This document shows positions 36,711 through 48,822 of a DNA stretch of 64,000 nucleotides, piece by piece. The translations under genes were made by a program, and so were the position numbers. The stretch covers positions 114,751 to 178,750 of the forward strand of contig BEXV01000157.1 in NCBI GenBank assembly GCA_003118195.1, given 5' to 3'. The notes below the pieces were generated by a model, which was given only the letters and a program-made list of their open reading frames with translations, was not told the DNA's origin and did not search any database. Within the stretch, counting starts at the first letter, position 1; every line of letters starts with the position of its first letter. The DNA is from Hemicentrotus pulcherrimus (taxonomy: Eukaryota > Echinodermata > Echinoidea > Camarodonta > Strongylocentrotidae).

Positions 36711-38526
36711 CAACAGCTTCTTGCTTCAGATCGGCTTATCTGAAAATAAACTAAATATACTGTATCAAGTATTTTACAGATCAGTAGACAGTGGACCTGT
36801 TCAGCACAAGCCGGTTTAAGGGTGTTAGAGCTGTAACTATGCCCAATGATCATCTATCACCTATTTCTGCTCTACGTACNAAAAAAAAATCAACGCTCAA
36901 ATACAATTTTCTTCTGGATATATTCGTGCATATAAACATAATAAGAGTGCATACAAATACCAAAAGTTGTTTATCTTGCCTTTTTTCCTCCTAGAAGTAC
37001 ATGACTAGCCATTCTTGAAACAACGTCGTTGGAATTATTCCATTTGCTGACAAATTACAAACCGCACTTGTTAAGCATGTATTAGACATTGATTCCTTTT
37101 TTTTTTGCTTGATAATGAAAATGTTGTACCCAGGTGCATTGGATATCAAAGTTAAAAATAAATTTGTTTTTGTCAACTCCCTTAAGATTAAGTCACAGGT
37201 TTGTAGCCATTCTTCCCCTTTTTATAGGTTCCACGGGGAATCAAAGCTAAACATTAGATGTTTTTAATAACCAAATAATGACCTACGCGTTTTTTCCGTA
37301 CTTTCGCTCATTTGATTATGTTTTATTGTTTAGGGTACGTTTTCCATTATAACACAGCAAACATGTATCTCAACCAAAAACTGAAGTCGTTCAAAGTCTT
37401 AAAAAGAACGAAAGAAAGAAAAATACTCACGGGGAATGCAATAGAAATTAAATTGTTTATGTCCACTGGAAAGCATGCAGAGGGAGAGAGTTTGCGGCAT
37501 AATGAAAACTATTTGGATATGTATTAGTTATTTTTTTCTAATAGGTGGCAGATTTCTACCCAGCATAGTAAGTGTCTTACAAAACCTCACTATTCCACAC
37601 GCATTCATTTCCAAGAATCTACGGTAAATATCACTGACATTGGCCTATGGTGTACTTTTGGCAGTTACCAAGTTCTTAATTATATGTGAATAAGACAACA
37701 AAAGAGCAAAAGAAAGATTTAAAACCATTGGGAGTAGGGTAGATGAAGAGAAAGGATTTTTTCTTTCGCTTTATCTTACTTTTATAATCATTGATTTGAT
37801 AACGAATTCTCTCCCTTACTCTCAAAATATTTTACAGATAACATTTAAATGGTCATTTTAAAAGAAGCAAATATAGGGTAAATTTTCGGAAATGTATCAT
37901 CCTAAATTCATCATACCTTTGTGATTTCTTCCTCGCAGAATAACAAATTTTTTTCTTTGATTAATCAAATAGGAAATTTTCCTACCACGGAATGCAATTA
38001 AAATGTCAGTTATACTTCCAAAACTTCTCCAGCAAGATTTGGGGAGAAGGCAAGCCTTCTTCCCCGACAACCTATTCAAACTAAGGCGGCATAAAGACAT
38101 TCTATCATAATTCATTTGAGCATAGGACGATAAACAAAGAACGTAACGGTCATATCGATACACGGATCGTTCACCATGCCCTATCGACGCAGAAACAAAC
38201 CAAATGCAAAAATATTTCAAATTTATAGACATATCATTGAAGATCGAATTTGACATTTCGATTCGGGTATAATGAACACACTGATCAACACCTTGGGGCA
38301 TTATTTGGTCTCATCAAGAGTATCTTGTCAATTCCCATCGGGATGACATTTACAGGCGAGCGCCATCTTAATGGCGCATCATTTTCACCATGTATTCCGT
38401 GACGTTGCTGCTCTCTGAACCTATACCTGTCAACCGGACGTATCTATGACATTTTGGATGTCCGAAAAAGAAGGTTAAAAAAGGGCATCAGAGATGGAAC
38501 CTCAAAACTTTCTGATTAAGACAGCA
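36711..38526. other. Gene-free region
   Basis: Contains a single N at 36880 before an A run, a T run near 37098 and no supported gene. The 134-codon minus-strand frame at 37897-38301 has no recognisable domain. Confidence 0.55.
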
Positions 38527-38567
38527 AAGAAGAAGAAGAAGAAGAAGAAGAAGAAGAAGAAGAAGAA
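38527..38567. repeat. (AAG)n triplet repeat, about 13 units
   Basis: Uninterrupted AAG units from 38527 to 38565 plus two bases. Pure GAA/TTC runs of this kind can form intramolecular triplexes. Confidence 0.95.
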
Positions 38568-41500
38568 TTTCGAATATGTCAGCAATGATGGGTAATTATC
38601 GCTTTCATTATCGTATAAACACTTGCTAGTTTTTCAAATATGAAATACTTGCATGCCTTTTCGTAATGAAAGAGAAAATGGAAAAGAGAGAAAAGGAACC
38701 CCAAAACTTTTTGATTAATAGAGCAAACCATATAACAATCTCCATATAAACTCGATCTATCTCTACCCCAACCTCCCAATATGTATGTGTGTTTGTGTAA
38801 GTGTGCGTGTGTACGTGTGTGTATGGATGTGCGTCTCTCTCTCCCTCTCTTCCATACTCCCTTCTGTCTCTTTCCTTTCTTCTCCACTTGTCGACTTCAA
38901 TGAAAAGCTCACCAGTGCTCTTCTTTCTCGATGACATAATTAGTTTGGACATGTATAATCCGCATGCATTACGCCAAGCCCGTAAGACACACACCATGTA
39001 TCGGGTGTCACTCCCCAGTCTACAAATCTCAAATTCATTTTCCGCATAAATACGCGATGATCATGACTGTGTGGCACAACATTGTTCTCATCTCATCACC
39101 AGCGGATCCACATTTTGAGCATGGGTCATAGAAAGGGGTGCTTGGACGACACAAGCCGCAAAAATTATTGCTCGGCGGTTATTTCCTGACCTTCAACAAC
39201 CCAGTTCCTCATTTATAATTTTCTTTCAACAACCCGACATTCGATGAAACTCTACCGCTAACCTTACACCTAACCTAAAACCAAATTGCGAACATAATCT
39301 TATTCTTATATTTTTGACCAAAGCCTGGAGCTATTGCCGACGGATCACCAACAGGGTTAATCAAGCTGTATAGCCATAATGCCCCATCATTACAGCGACA
39401 GTTAATTTCACGCTCGAACCCTATTCGACCAATGCCGTGTTACATATATCATAACCAACATATCACTTATGCGTCTCCATGAACAACATTCTGATTTATA
39501 TAAATCGAAAGCAAGGCTCGTGTCAGAATATTTATACAAACAAATATTGTCTTTTTTCATAACCCTGCAAACGAAGGTCAAATATTGAAATAATTGATAA
39601 GTAGTACACACAAAGAGATAAACCATAATATATTTTTTGAATTAATCTCGGAATAATTCACCTACATGATTTGACATTGATTTATATCAATACATATACT
39701 ACTAACAATAAAAGACCTGACATGAGTTATTCACCTAAACATCTTGGATTGAATGTCAATACTTTTGCAAAAACTACCTTCCTTTAAACAAATAGCATAC
39801 AAATTGAAAGATAATCCTCGTGCTACAAATACAAACATTTCAATAATATATTTTTGTTTATGTAACCATCGCTGCTTTATAAATTTGAGAGTCAACATGA
39901 TTCAACAGAACGTACAGAAAGACAAATTATCTTTGCAAAAGTTTCAAAATCAGCCCTTTATAAAAAGCAGTGCTCTGGCATATTATGTCCATCAGAAGGG
40001 ATTTAAAATTTTTGAAAATATGTGAAGACACCCAAATTAATTCAAACTAGATTATATTTATCTCAGTTTAAATCTCTTCATGATTGCGTGGGGGGGGGGT
40101 GTATTTTGAAAATAGGAAATTATATCGGATAGAGGATAATATGACTGTACGCGTTCTACTAGTACCATCATTATTCTCAAATACTGGGAAAAGCTAACAA
40201 GAGCAAGATAATCAAATGCATGATATTCACGATGCAGTGTGAGAAAGCCATTCTATTATACAAATCTTCTAAATACCTATCTCAAAATGTTTGGCAGGTT
40301 TAAATCGTACGTTTTATATTCAACCAATGATGAAGTCTTGGCGAGACTAATGTCTTTCCATTATATGGGATAAGGAAATTACATGAAAGGAATGGAAAAT
40401 AAATCAGAACAAGGGAAACAGTTCCGTGAAGACGTCATACAAACTAATTTGCAGTTAGCGCACGCCGAATGTGAGAAACACCATTTTGCATACTAATGCT
40501 TTTATTTTTTTATTTTTTTTGTGTTTCTTCATCCCATATTATTCCCCCAATCAGCTACGTGAATGCGTTTGGATGTAAGAGAGTCTTTTGCAAGGTCTGC
40601 ATTTCGGTGGGGACACCGTTTACCGTTCATTCATGTCGAACACGTGTAGAAATCAACGCCTTGATGAGCCTGACAGAAACCCTGATGGGTTTTACGTGAG
40701 ATGAACGGGACGGATCCTCCATCACACACGCGTCTAGGAGCCGGGCAAGATGGCTGGCAAAAGAGACAAGATCTCCTCACTGAACTGCAAGGGTTGCACC
40801 GAAAGATGAAGAGAAAACGAGAGAGAGGGGAGGAGAACGGAAGGGAGATGGAGCGTTTGTGTAATTAGGAGAGGCAGACAAGAACTGAGGGTGATCAGAG
40901 AATGATGATTGGCAGAACTGGTAAAACAGTTAGTTGCCCGTGAGGAAGAAACAGAGACAAAATGTTGAACGTCTACCCCTTTAACATGATTAAAATCACA
41001 TAAAAAGAGGGGATGATGCATATGTAACACAGCGATTTGTTTGGTATCCTTACTTAGTTTCATAACTCGACTGCCTATTTAGCAATGGAAATTTAGAGCC
41101 CCTTCTCGTTAAAAACCACTGAACAGTGCACTAGATTGAATCGATCTAAATGACAAAATAAAAGAAAATAGGTTACTTTGTTCCTTGACAAAAGATGTGT
41201 GAGGGTTTAAGCAGTACAATTATTTAAAACCGTGATCCTTTTCTCTTAAAAAAAAACAGCTTTTTTTCAAAAACAATTATTTAATTTTAACAAAACGTGA
41301 GTTATATCTAATGTAGATGTGGACTTAGTACGTTTATGGAAAACAACCAAAACTGATCAAAATGTCTTAAATATTTCCAAATGATGGCATATGCCTGTGA
41401 AGACTAATACATTTTCAACATTTCAGAAATCGAAATCATGCATCCAATGACTGAAAATTGTTTTAGATATTTTGATCTAGTGGCAGATTAAGGCCATGAA

Positions 41501-42240
41501 AACGCCACCATGTTTTCCTAGGGTGGCATATTCTCGTTTTTAAATGGTTACACATCTAAAAGGGGGATTTAAAGCTTTATTCATTTCATCATAATTTATC
41601 ATATCTTCAGATTGAGGTTGATGTCATGCTCTGATAAATTATAAATATTAGCATGCAGGCTAGATATCTAATTTGACTTAGACTTCAAATGAGTTTCGGG
41701 AGCGTGTCATGTTTGTAAAATAATATTGCACAATGTTTTCAGCACGAAAACCATAATTCGTCAATTTTCATTGTTAACTGATAATAACTCGATGTTACAA
41801 AATTATGATTTTTACATCAACGTTATTTATTTTGTTCAAGGCCGCATAGAGGATTTATCCATCGTGTGTAGAAGATTTAATCGGCAAAGATGATGAAAAA
41901 GGATATCAAACATAATGATAAATCATTTCTATTCCCGTAACAAGGAGTCCTTGTATTGAAATCGAGTAGAAAACTGCGGAAGTGATGTCCGAAAAACCAC
42001 AAACAGATCAAAATATTGTTTTGTCTTTCTGCTTGTTCTCGAAGTGATCGAAGACAGACACTATCTGTCACAGGAACGTTTAATTCAATGAAATTTACGA
42101 CAGGGCCGACCCGTCGGTCGAACGCGAATAATTTTTCTTGATCCATCCAGCGACAATGCCTTAACTTATTGTGATCTCTGTCACATTGTGTTAACAATAG
42201 ACCGACGATATGGTATGTCTTATNGGGTAGGCTGGTGGGA
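38568..42240. other. Gene-free region
   Basis: GT-rich tract at about 38781-38826 followed by a CT patch to 38860, a G9-10 run at 40090, purine-rich sequence at about 40800-40860 and a single N at 42224. No supported gene. Confidence 0.55.
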
Positions 42241-42305
42241 GATGGGGGGGGTTACTTCTTGCAGAGAGGTTATATGGTGGGCTTCAGGTAACAGAAATAT
42301 GTTAT

Positions 42306-42505
42306 GAAAGATAAAGACCATGCGATTGCATTGTGAAGGGAACTTTGTGGAATCGATCAGAAAATGTTGGTCATCTAGCGTTATGTTATGGTGTGTAATG
42401 CAAGGTTCTGGAATCATCAACATGATAAGAAATTTGGCCCAGTCTTTGTAAAGTTACAAGCACTGTTCACAGAAAGAGGGATATGGGACAACGCACATGT
42501 GCGCG
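42306..42505 (+). mobile_element. MITE family A, copy 3 (truncated)
   Basis: Matches the left and middle part of the family (GAAAGATAAAG, GATTGCATTGTGAA, TGTTGGTCATCTAGC, CAAGGTTCTGGAATCATCAA, GTTACAAGCACTG, AGAAAGAGGGATATGGGAC) and then stops; the right half and right inverted repeat are missing. The left inverted repeat is also eroded. Confidence 0.75.
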
Positions 42506-42785
42506 ACACGTGCGTTTATCTCTTACACACCAATAGATAAACTAATTTACAAAATATATCAAATAGTAGGCGGTTTCCCGGCAAAATTTGTATCATCATT
42601 TATTAGTCAAAACATACTCTTTCACATGAGTGGTAATAAGATCTTCCATTTCAATTTTTTTTTTAATTGGGGCGTTTTTAATACTTGTCTTTACCTTTAA
42701 AGGCGATGTTGCACTTTGATTTAACTTAAGCATTAGTTGAATTTGGAAAGTATTCAAATGATTGTTCTTTGCTTATTTTCAAAAT

Positions 42786-43051
42786 CTGTTGTTTTCTTTT
42801 CCCCTCTCTCTCACTTCATCCGTGCACGTCTTCCCACATCTGTATGTCTGTCATTCTCTCTCTTTCTCTCTCTGTCTATCTCTCTCTCTTCTCCTCTATC
42901 TCTCTCTCTCTCTCTCTTCTCCTTTCTCTCTCTCTCTCTTCCCCTCTCTTTCTCCCCCCATCTCTCTCTCTTTTATGTCTCTCTCCTTTTCTATATTTCT
43001 CTCTTCATGTGCCTTTTCATTGTGCTATCCCTCTCTCTCTCTCTCTGCATG
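42786..43051. repeat. CT-rich microsatellite block
   Basis: About 265 bases of CTCTCT-dominated pyrimidine sequence. Three overlapping plus-strand frames are low-complexity artefacts. Confidence 0.9.
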
Positions 43052-43374
43052 ACTGCATCCTGGGTCTAAACGTGTATGTCACCCTCCACTACCCTCCTTA
43101 ACATCTGACTCGTCGTAAGCTTTAACTGAGCGATGTACAGCGAGCTCCCCTGCGATCAGGCTCTTTAATTGCGGCGGACAATAACCTCCAGCAAGAAATT
43201 AGATAACAAATTTGTGACCAGCACCTGATCCGCGAACCCGACGATGATGTCTTCTTTATGAGTGGGGAGAGATGGAGATAAGGTGGATTGACAGGAGAGA
43301 CGGGACGCTAGGGAGGGGACGGGAGCCAGCGAGCGAGCAATGGCCTGGCGGAGGGTACAGAACGTGGAGAAGGA

Positions 43375-43555
43375 AATAAAAAAAGGAGAGAGAGACAGAG
43401 ACTGAGACAGATAAACAGAGAGGCTGACAGACAGAGAAGAGAGAAAGAGAGAGAGAGACATACAGAGAGGTATGGTGTGTGCGCGCGTGGATATGAGGGT
43501 GGAAGTATGGTGGGTGCGGGTGAGGATGTGTGGGAGGGTGCACATGCGTGTTCAA
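43375..43555. repeat. GA then GT/GGTG purine-rich block
   Basis: GA-rich at 43380-43470, then G- and GT-rich to about 43555. Minus-strand frames here are low complexity. Confidence 0.85.
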
Positions 43556-43667
43556 GGAGACAGGTCAGCAGAGATATTGGGTGGTTCGCGAGGAGAGGAT
43601 GACCTAAAGGGAAAAAAGGACTACAGAAAGAGAGATAAATGGATTATGATGACAAACGGGGAAGGGA

Positions 43668-44061
43668 TTAAAGATAAAGTTGAGTTCTAGTCATGTGATT
43701 GCATTGTGAAAGAAACGGTGTGAAATCTATCAGAAAAGGTTGATCATCTAGTATATAAGTATTCGTGTGTATTGCAAGGTTCTGGAATCATCAAAATGAT
43801 AAAAAAAATTGCCAAATATTGGCAAATTTACAAGCACTGTACACAGAACGATGTATATGGGACTGCTCGAGCACATGGCGAAAAAACCTACCCCCGATTT
43901 TTACGATGTTTCATGTCATATTTAGAATATGAAGGCATTTGAAGCGCCGTGCTTTTCAGGGAACATGTTTAATTTGATGTTCTTCCACCCTTGCATAATA
44001 ACAATGATAACGCTCACAAATTATCTATTTACCTCTTCCCAGAACTCAACCTTCTCTTTAA
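43668..44061 (+). mobile_element. MITE family A, copy 4 (full length)
   Basis: TTAA at both ends (43668-43671 and 44058-44061). Left TTAAAGATAAAGTTGAG; right CTCAACCTTCTCTTTAA. Length 394 bases, internal sequence colinear with copy 2. It lies only about 1.2 kb right of truncated copy 3. Confidence 0.87.
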
Positions 44062-44309
44062 GCATGAAATAGATAAATGTAAAAGGGCATGACTTTGTGC
44101 ATGTCGATCGCGAGTGGGGAAACAAAATATCTATAGAAAAAGGTCTAGTGACCACATATTGGCAAGTCAAGGGACGTGGATATGACCTAAGAACCTGAAC
44201 AAAATGCATTTCGTACAACAAATAACATTAATTGTTTAAAACCATACTGGTATGCATGAGAAGATAATTATATACTCGTGCAGTGTCAAAGATTACCGCA
44301 ATGAAATAG

Positions 44310-44430
44310 GGAGAGAGGAACATAAGCAGACAAAGGTAGAGACGGACAAAAGTGAGATAAGGAGACAGGGAGAGAGAGAAAGAAGTAGAGAGAGAGGGGG
44401 AAAGAGACTTCAAGATAGAGAGACAGAGCA
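44310..44430. repeat. Purine-rich (GA) block
   Basis: GAGAGA/GACAGA imperfect repeats. Confidence 0.85.
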
Positions 44431-44499
44431 TAAACACCTCGCCGGGATCAACAACAATAACATGCTAATGTAAGAGCTATTATATTACTCGGACTACTG

Positions 44500-45010
44500 G
44501 AAATGGCAGCGGTCAAGTTCACCCCGACGCCGAAACGGCCAAAATGGACACTGGCTGCTCAGCATCAAATTACAAAGCAGATCACTCTCCGACTTCGACC
44601 AACTCAAAAAGGATTTTAGAAAGGGAAATGCAGAGTCAGGAGGCGATACGATGAAGAAAAATAAAAATGCAGGGGGAAATGCAAGCGGGTTTGGATTTCA
44701 GAGATGAAAATGTAAGACGGGTCAGAGAAGTATGTCACCTACGGAAGGCTGTTGAACCGGCGGCGGCGAGACTGGGGACGAAGGTCAATGGCCAAGTTCG
44801 CTGGCTAGCGGACACGCGTTTTGCTGTCACCTTCTGCTATACTGCCATGACAACAGGCGCGTTCTTATTGGTGAGAATGTACAAACCGTGTCGACCTGTT
44901 GCTGTTCACCTTCGAGATGTAGTGATATTTGACATCACAGTGGGAACAAGCTTTAAACGAAACGTGAGGAGGGGAGAAAATGCATGCTGGTCGAGTGGAC
45001 ACATGCCCTC
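44500..45010. promoter_or_regulatory. GC-richer segment with X-box-like and CCAAT motifs
   Basis: CpG-bearing, for example CCGGCGGCGGCGAG at about 44757. ACTGCCATGACAAC at 44841-44854 is the reverse of GTTGTCATGGCAGT, close to the RFX X-box GTTGCCATGGCAAC. A reversed CCAAT follows at 44867-44871. A 125-codon plus-strand frame (44667-45044) lies here, but it has a poor start context and no recognisable domain. A regulatory element is the more cautious reading. Confidence 0.3.
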
Positions 45011-45096
45011 TGCCGTCCGTCTATTAATTGATTTAGATTTCTAATCGAGCTGCCATCATTTGTCTCGTCTTCTATCAAATAAAACTCCTCTTATTC

Positions 45097-45210
45097 TCTC
45101 ACTCTCTCTTTCTGCCTCCTCTCTCACTTCCCTCCCTCCCCAGCATCGCCATCTCTTTCTGTATCCCCAACTCTCCCTTTCTCTCTCCCCAGCTCTCTCT
45201 TTCTTCTCTC
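45097..45210. repeat. CT-rich block
   Basis: TCTCTC-dominated pyrimidine tract; frames over it are artefacts. Confidence 0.85.
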
Positions 45211-45829
45211 ACTCCTTTGAGACATTAAACCAACTTACATAGACTTATCATAATTATATAGACTCTCCCATATCTAGATATTGTGCAAATGCCTCTTCCT
45301 TTCTCTTTTTGTTTCTGTCTCTCCCTCTTTCTTTGGTGTTAAAATGCTGTGTCCCTTTACATTACCCATTTGATTAAAAGGAAATTAATTTTGTGTATCT
45401 GTAATTGCCTGTTTCGCTGCATATCCCTCTTTGTGTATATTCGTGTACCCTTACAAAACTGTAACCAGGTCACTACATTACCTTCAGAAAAAATGTACAA
45501 ATCGCTTTTATATTTCTTTTATTTTACAGGTTTATTTCTTGAATATTTTCCTTTAATTTTATATAACTACATTCTCCACAGCAGGCTCTGTGGTTGTGTG
45601 GAAATTATATCTTCTCAAAATGTCTACTTGAACTAAAACCCCTACTAGCTTATCATAACGTCTCAGTTTGTAATCTATTTACGTTTGAAAGGGAGTTGGA
45701 TTACAAACTCATAAATACATTAAAAGAAGTGAGTGATGTAATGAAAGACTCATGGATGTTGACATTTTTCTCCATTCTATTCATGAATGTCATTAGCGCA
45801 TCACGAATAGTAATCTGGAGGAGAAAAAT

Positions 45830-46520
45830 GGCATCGCTGTGAATCGCCGCCTACAAAAAAGGGGGTTGGAACGTTTTGATGGCGCGCGATCGCTTCTCCA
45901 TGTCTTCCATGTCTGAGTCGCCGACACACCGTACCTCCCGCGGTCTTTACATACTGGTTCATAGACAAACCCGCATACATTAGATATTTATGACAGCATT
46001 CATGTTTGAGTTCGACATCCATGGTCAATACCGAATCATATCCGAACCGAGCAAACATGCTTGTGGAGAGCATGCATGCAGAGAAAGACATTCACGGCGG
46101 AATTGCCACCGCTGACTGCGACTCTCTCGTCTGACTGACTGACTGAGAAGAAGCTGAGTGGCAAGTTCCAAGTGGCTCTATGGAGTGCCGTGTTATACAC
46201 ACAGGTAACGGAATAAGCTCTTCCGCCTATTCTACAAGCCTTCGGGCTACACGATTCGATACCAACCATAATTTCCATGCTAAATGTAATTTTAGAAATC
46301 TAACTACGCTCAATTGCCCCTTTCCACTTATCCACCTCTTTATTTTGGGAATGTGACCGCGTAAACTGGCATAGAGTTCAATGTCTTCCGCATAGCTCGA
46401 TTGGTTTGCTTGCATTCGTTTGGCGGATAGATGAATTGGATGCAAGCAGCGAGAAAGAGGTATAATAGACGCCGCGAGGTTCGGCCAGCCAAAGTACTTG
46501 AAGTCGTGTCTAGATCACGG
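45830..46520. other. Slightly GC-richer gene-free segment
   Basis: Several overlapping minus-strand frames of 72-96 codons without known domains; includes (GACT)n at 46131-46145. No supported gene. Confidence 0.35.
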
Positions 46521-47299
46521 AATAGTTTGATACATGAAAGTAGGCACCACGCGGTCTCAAAAGGAAAAAAAATATAAACTGCATCGCTCATAATTCGCTC
46601 GACCCATGAATTTGATTAATAAACATACATATCAAAAGTGTGCGTCATCGTTTCTCTTTTTCTTTTGTGGCAACAGCCATACACAAACACACACAATGAT
46701 AACTTATATACAGATAGATCACGCTTATACTGTAAGACATTCATGTCAATATACTTGACTGGAAAGATTTGATTGAGGGAGCAATGCTAATAAGGCGAAG
46801 ACAAATAGTTTAATGCAATGCTTGGAAATGGACAGACGCAAAGAAATCATAAATAAAGCATGTTCTTTCCTTTGAGATCGATAATAATCCATTCAAGGTA
46901 AACTCTCGTGTGTTCGATCAGACAAGAAGGCGAGACTTAGAGAAGTAACGGTTCTTTTCGCGCTTATTCAAATCCTAAAACCTTTTCTAAACAAACGACT
47001 TGAAAAGTACTTCTGTAAATTAAATTATTGGTTTCTTCCGTTCCTGGTTTATAATACATACCATCAATGAATGATAAAATGAAAATGTAAAACCATGTTC
47101 TTGAAACATGCAAAATGTATTGGCATGTGTATTTAATACCTTGATGTGTGTAGTCTGTTTATGATATAAACAATAAATGTCTTAAATTTGGTAGTAAAAG
47201 TCTTTTACACATATAGGTCGTGATATATTGCCAACTTACTAAAAATTAACGAATCCATTTATTCTAAACATGTCGTCAGTCGGGGAGATTTGAATGCAC

Positions 47300-47685
47300 T
47301 TAAAGGGATCGTTAAACAATGTTAAATCTGAGATACACGGTCCTGCATGTTAACAGTGTCTGTGATATGGTGTAATATTGAAGCCCTAAAAAAAGTCGCG
47401 CTTCAAAATGATCAAGAAGTGCCTCAAAAAAGTAAAAATCTTTGAGTGACCGGTTTTACCATACTCGTTTTCCCCAATAGACTGTAGTGTTATGAAAACC
47501 GTCGGGCAAACGGTTTTCAAAATGTGTAATTCCAATCATAAATATCATGATTATCAGACAGGCGATCGGCTTGAAAAAGTCACGGGGTTTCTGACTGACC
47601 TAAAGGTTTATAATTATCATTGCATCATGAGCTAAATCCAGAATTTTGTTTCAGAATCTGAGACAAAGTTACCGGATCCCTTTAA
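47300..47685 (+). mobile_element. MITE family B, copy 1
   Basis: Bounded by TTAA (47300-47303 and 47682-47685). Terminal inverted repeat is short: TTAAAGGGATC at the left and GATCCCTTTAA at the right. Internal landmarks: GAAGTGCCTCAAAAAAG, GAGTGACCGGTTTTACC, CCCCAATAGACTGTAG and GCATCATGAGCTAAATCC. Length 386 bases. The 60-70 codon frame seen in copies 2 and 3 is broken here by a one-base loss in a T run. Confidence 0.85.
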
Positions 47686-48437
47686 ACATGTGCACTGTGA
47701 GCCCGCGTTTTCCCCGTACCCTGACAACTATACCACAAAATAGAATATACTACTTCCCCTTATCAAACACCAGTTAAAAAACAACAACAACCTAATAGAA
47801 AAATACTATTTTCCAATCATCAAACACCGATGGAAACAACCTAATCTTGACGGAGCGCCATCCTGCATTGGCCGAAGCATTAATCCTCACGGGAGCATGC
47901 ATTTGTCACCAACATGACACACTGCCGATTTAGTCAACATTCAAGCAACAGGTTCATTATAATATCGGTAGGAGATTACCTCTTCTTTTTGTATTCGTCA
48001 TCTATCACACTTAAGTCAAACCATGACAACACGTTGACCTCAAAGCAATTCGCGCGTTTCCTTCTTGACCTCGACTCAAGATTTCCGAGAACTGTCCGCA
48101 AAAAGAAAAATTCCCTTGAACTTCTACGCCTTACTTTCTCGGTGCATGTTCACAATTGTTGAAATCGACAACAATTTTGATTGATTGTATACTTATGTAA
48201 ATATGTGTATACGTATCAGATGATGAAAACATATGTTCCTCTGAAATTGTCGATGATGTCCATTTTCCCCAAAGGTAGAAGATATCCATACTTTGCAGGA
48301 ATTTTTTTTGAAGAGGGATTTGTTACTCAGACATTATCCTGGGAGAGTGGAAGAACAGTCATCTTGGTTTTCTGACACAAACGAGTTAGATGATACGTGC
48401 TTTTAACCCATTGCGGACAAAATAATGCCGTCATCTT
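47686..48437. other. Spacer between inverted MITE B copies
   Basis: 750 bases, no supported gene; an 82-codon frame at 47914-48162 shows no known domain. Confidence 0.55.
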
Positions 48438-48822
48438 TTAAAGGGATCCGGTAACTTTGTCTCAGATTCTGAAACAAAATTCTGGATTTAGCTCATGATG
48501 CAATAATAATTATAAACCTTTAGGTCAGTCAGGAACCCCATGACTTTTACAAGCCGATCGCCTGTCTGATTATCAAGATATTTATGATTGGAATTACAAA
48601 TTTTGAAAATCGTTCGCCAGACAGTTTTCATAACACTACAGTCTATTGGGGAAAACGAGTATGGTAAAACTGGTCACTCAAAGATGTTTTACTTTTTTGA
48701 GGCACTTCTTGATTATTTTAAAGCGCAATTTTTTAGGGCATCGATATCACACCATGTCACAGACACTGATGGCAGGTAGGGCCGTGTATCTCAGATTTAA
48801 CATTGTTAAACGATCCCTTTAA
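48438..48822 (-). mobile_element. MITE family B, copy 2 (inverted)
   Basis: The same element as copy 1 in the opposite orientation, TTAA at 48438-48441 and 48819-48822, 385 bases. It contains a 63-codon frame (48588-48779, plus strand) that is also open in copy 3. With copy 1 it makes a large inverted repeat with a 752-base spacer. Confidence 0.85.

Noticed and set aside
37897..38301. 134-codon minus-strand ORF
   Set aside because: No recognisable domain, AT-rich codons, no supporting signals.
42737..43101. Three overlapping ORFs of about 100 codons
   Set aside because: All lie on a CT repeat; open in all three frames because of composition.
43165..43555. 126- and 99-codon minus-strand ORFs
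   Set aside because: CT/CAC low complexity; no domain.
44667..45044. 125-codon plus-strand ORF as a gene
   Set aside because: Weak start context, no recognised family, no clear splice or polyadenylation context; kept only as part of a regulatory-island finding.
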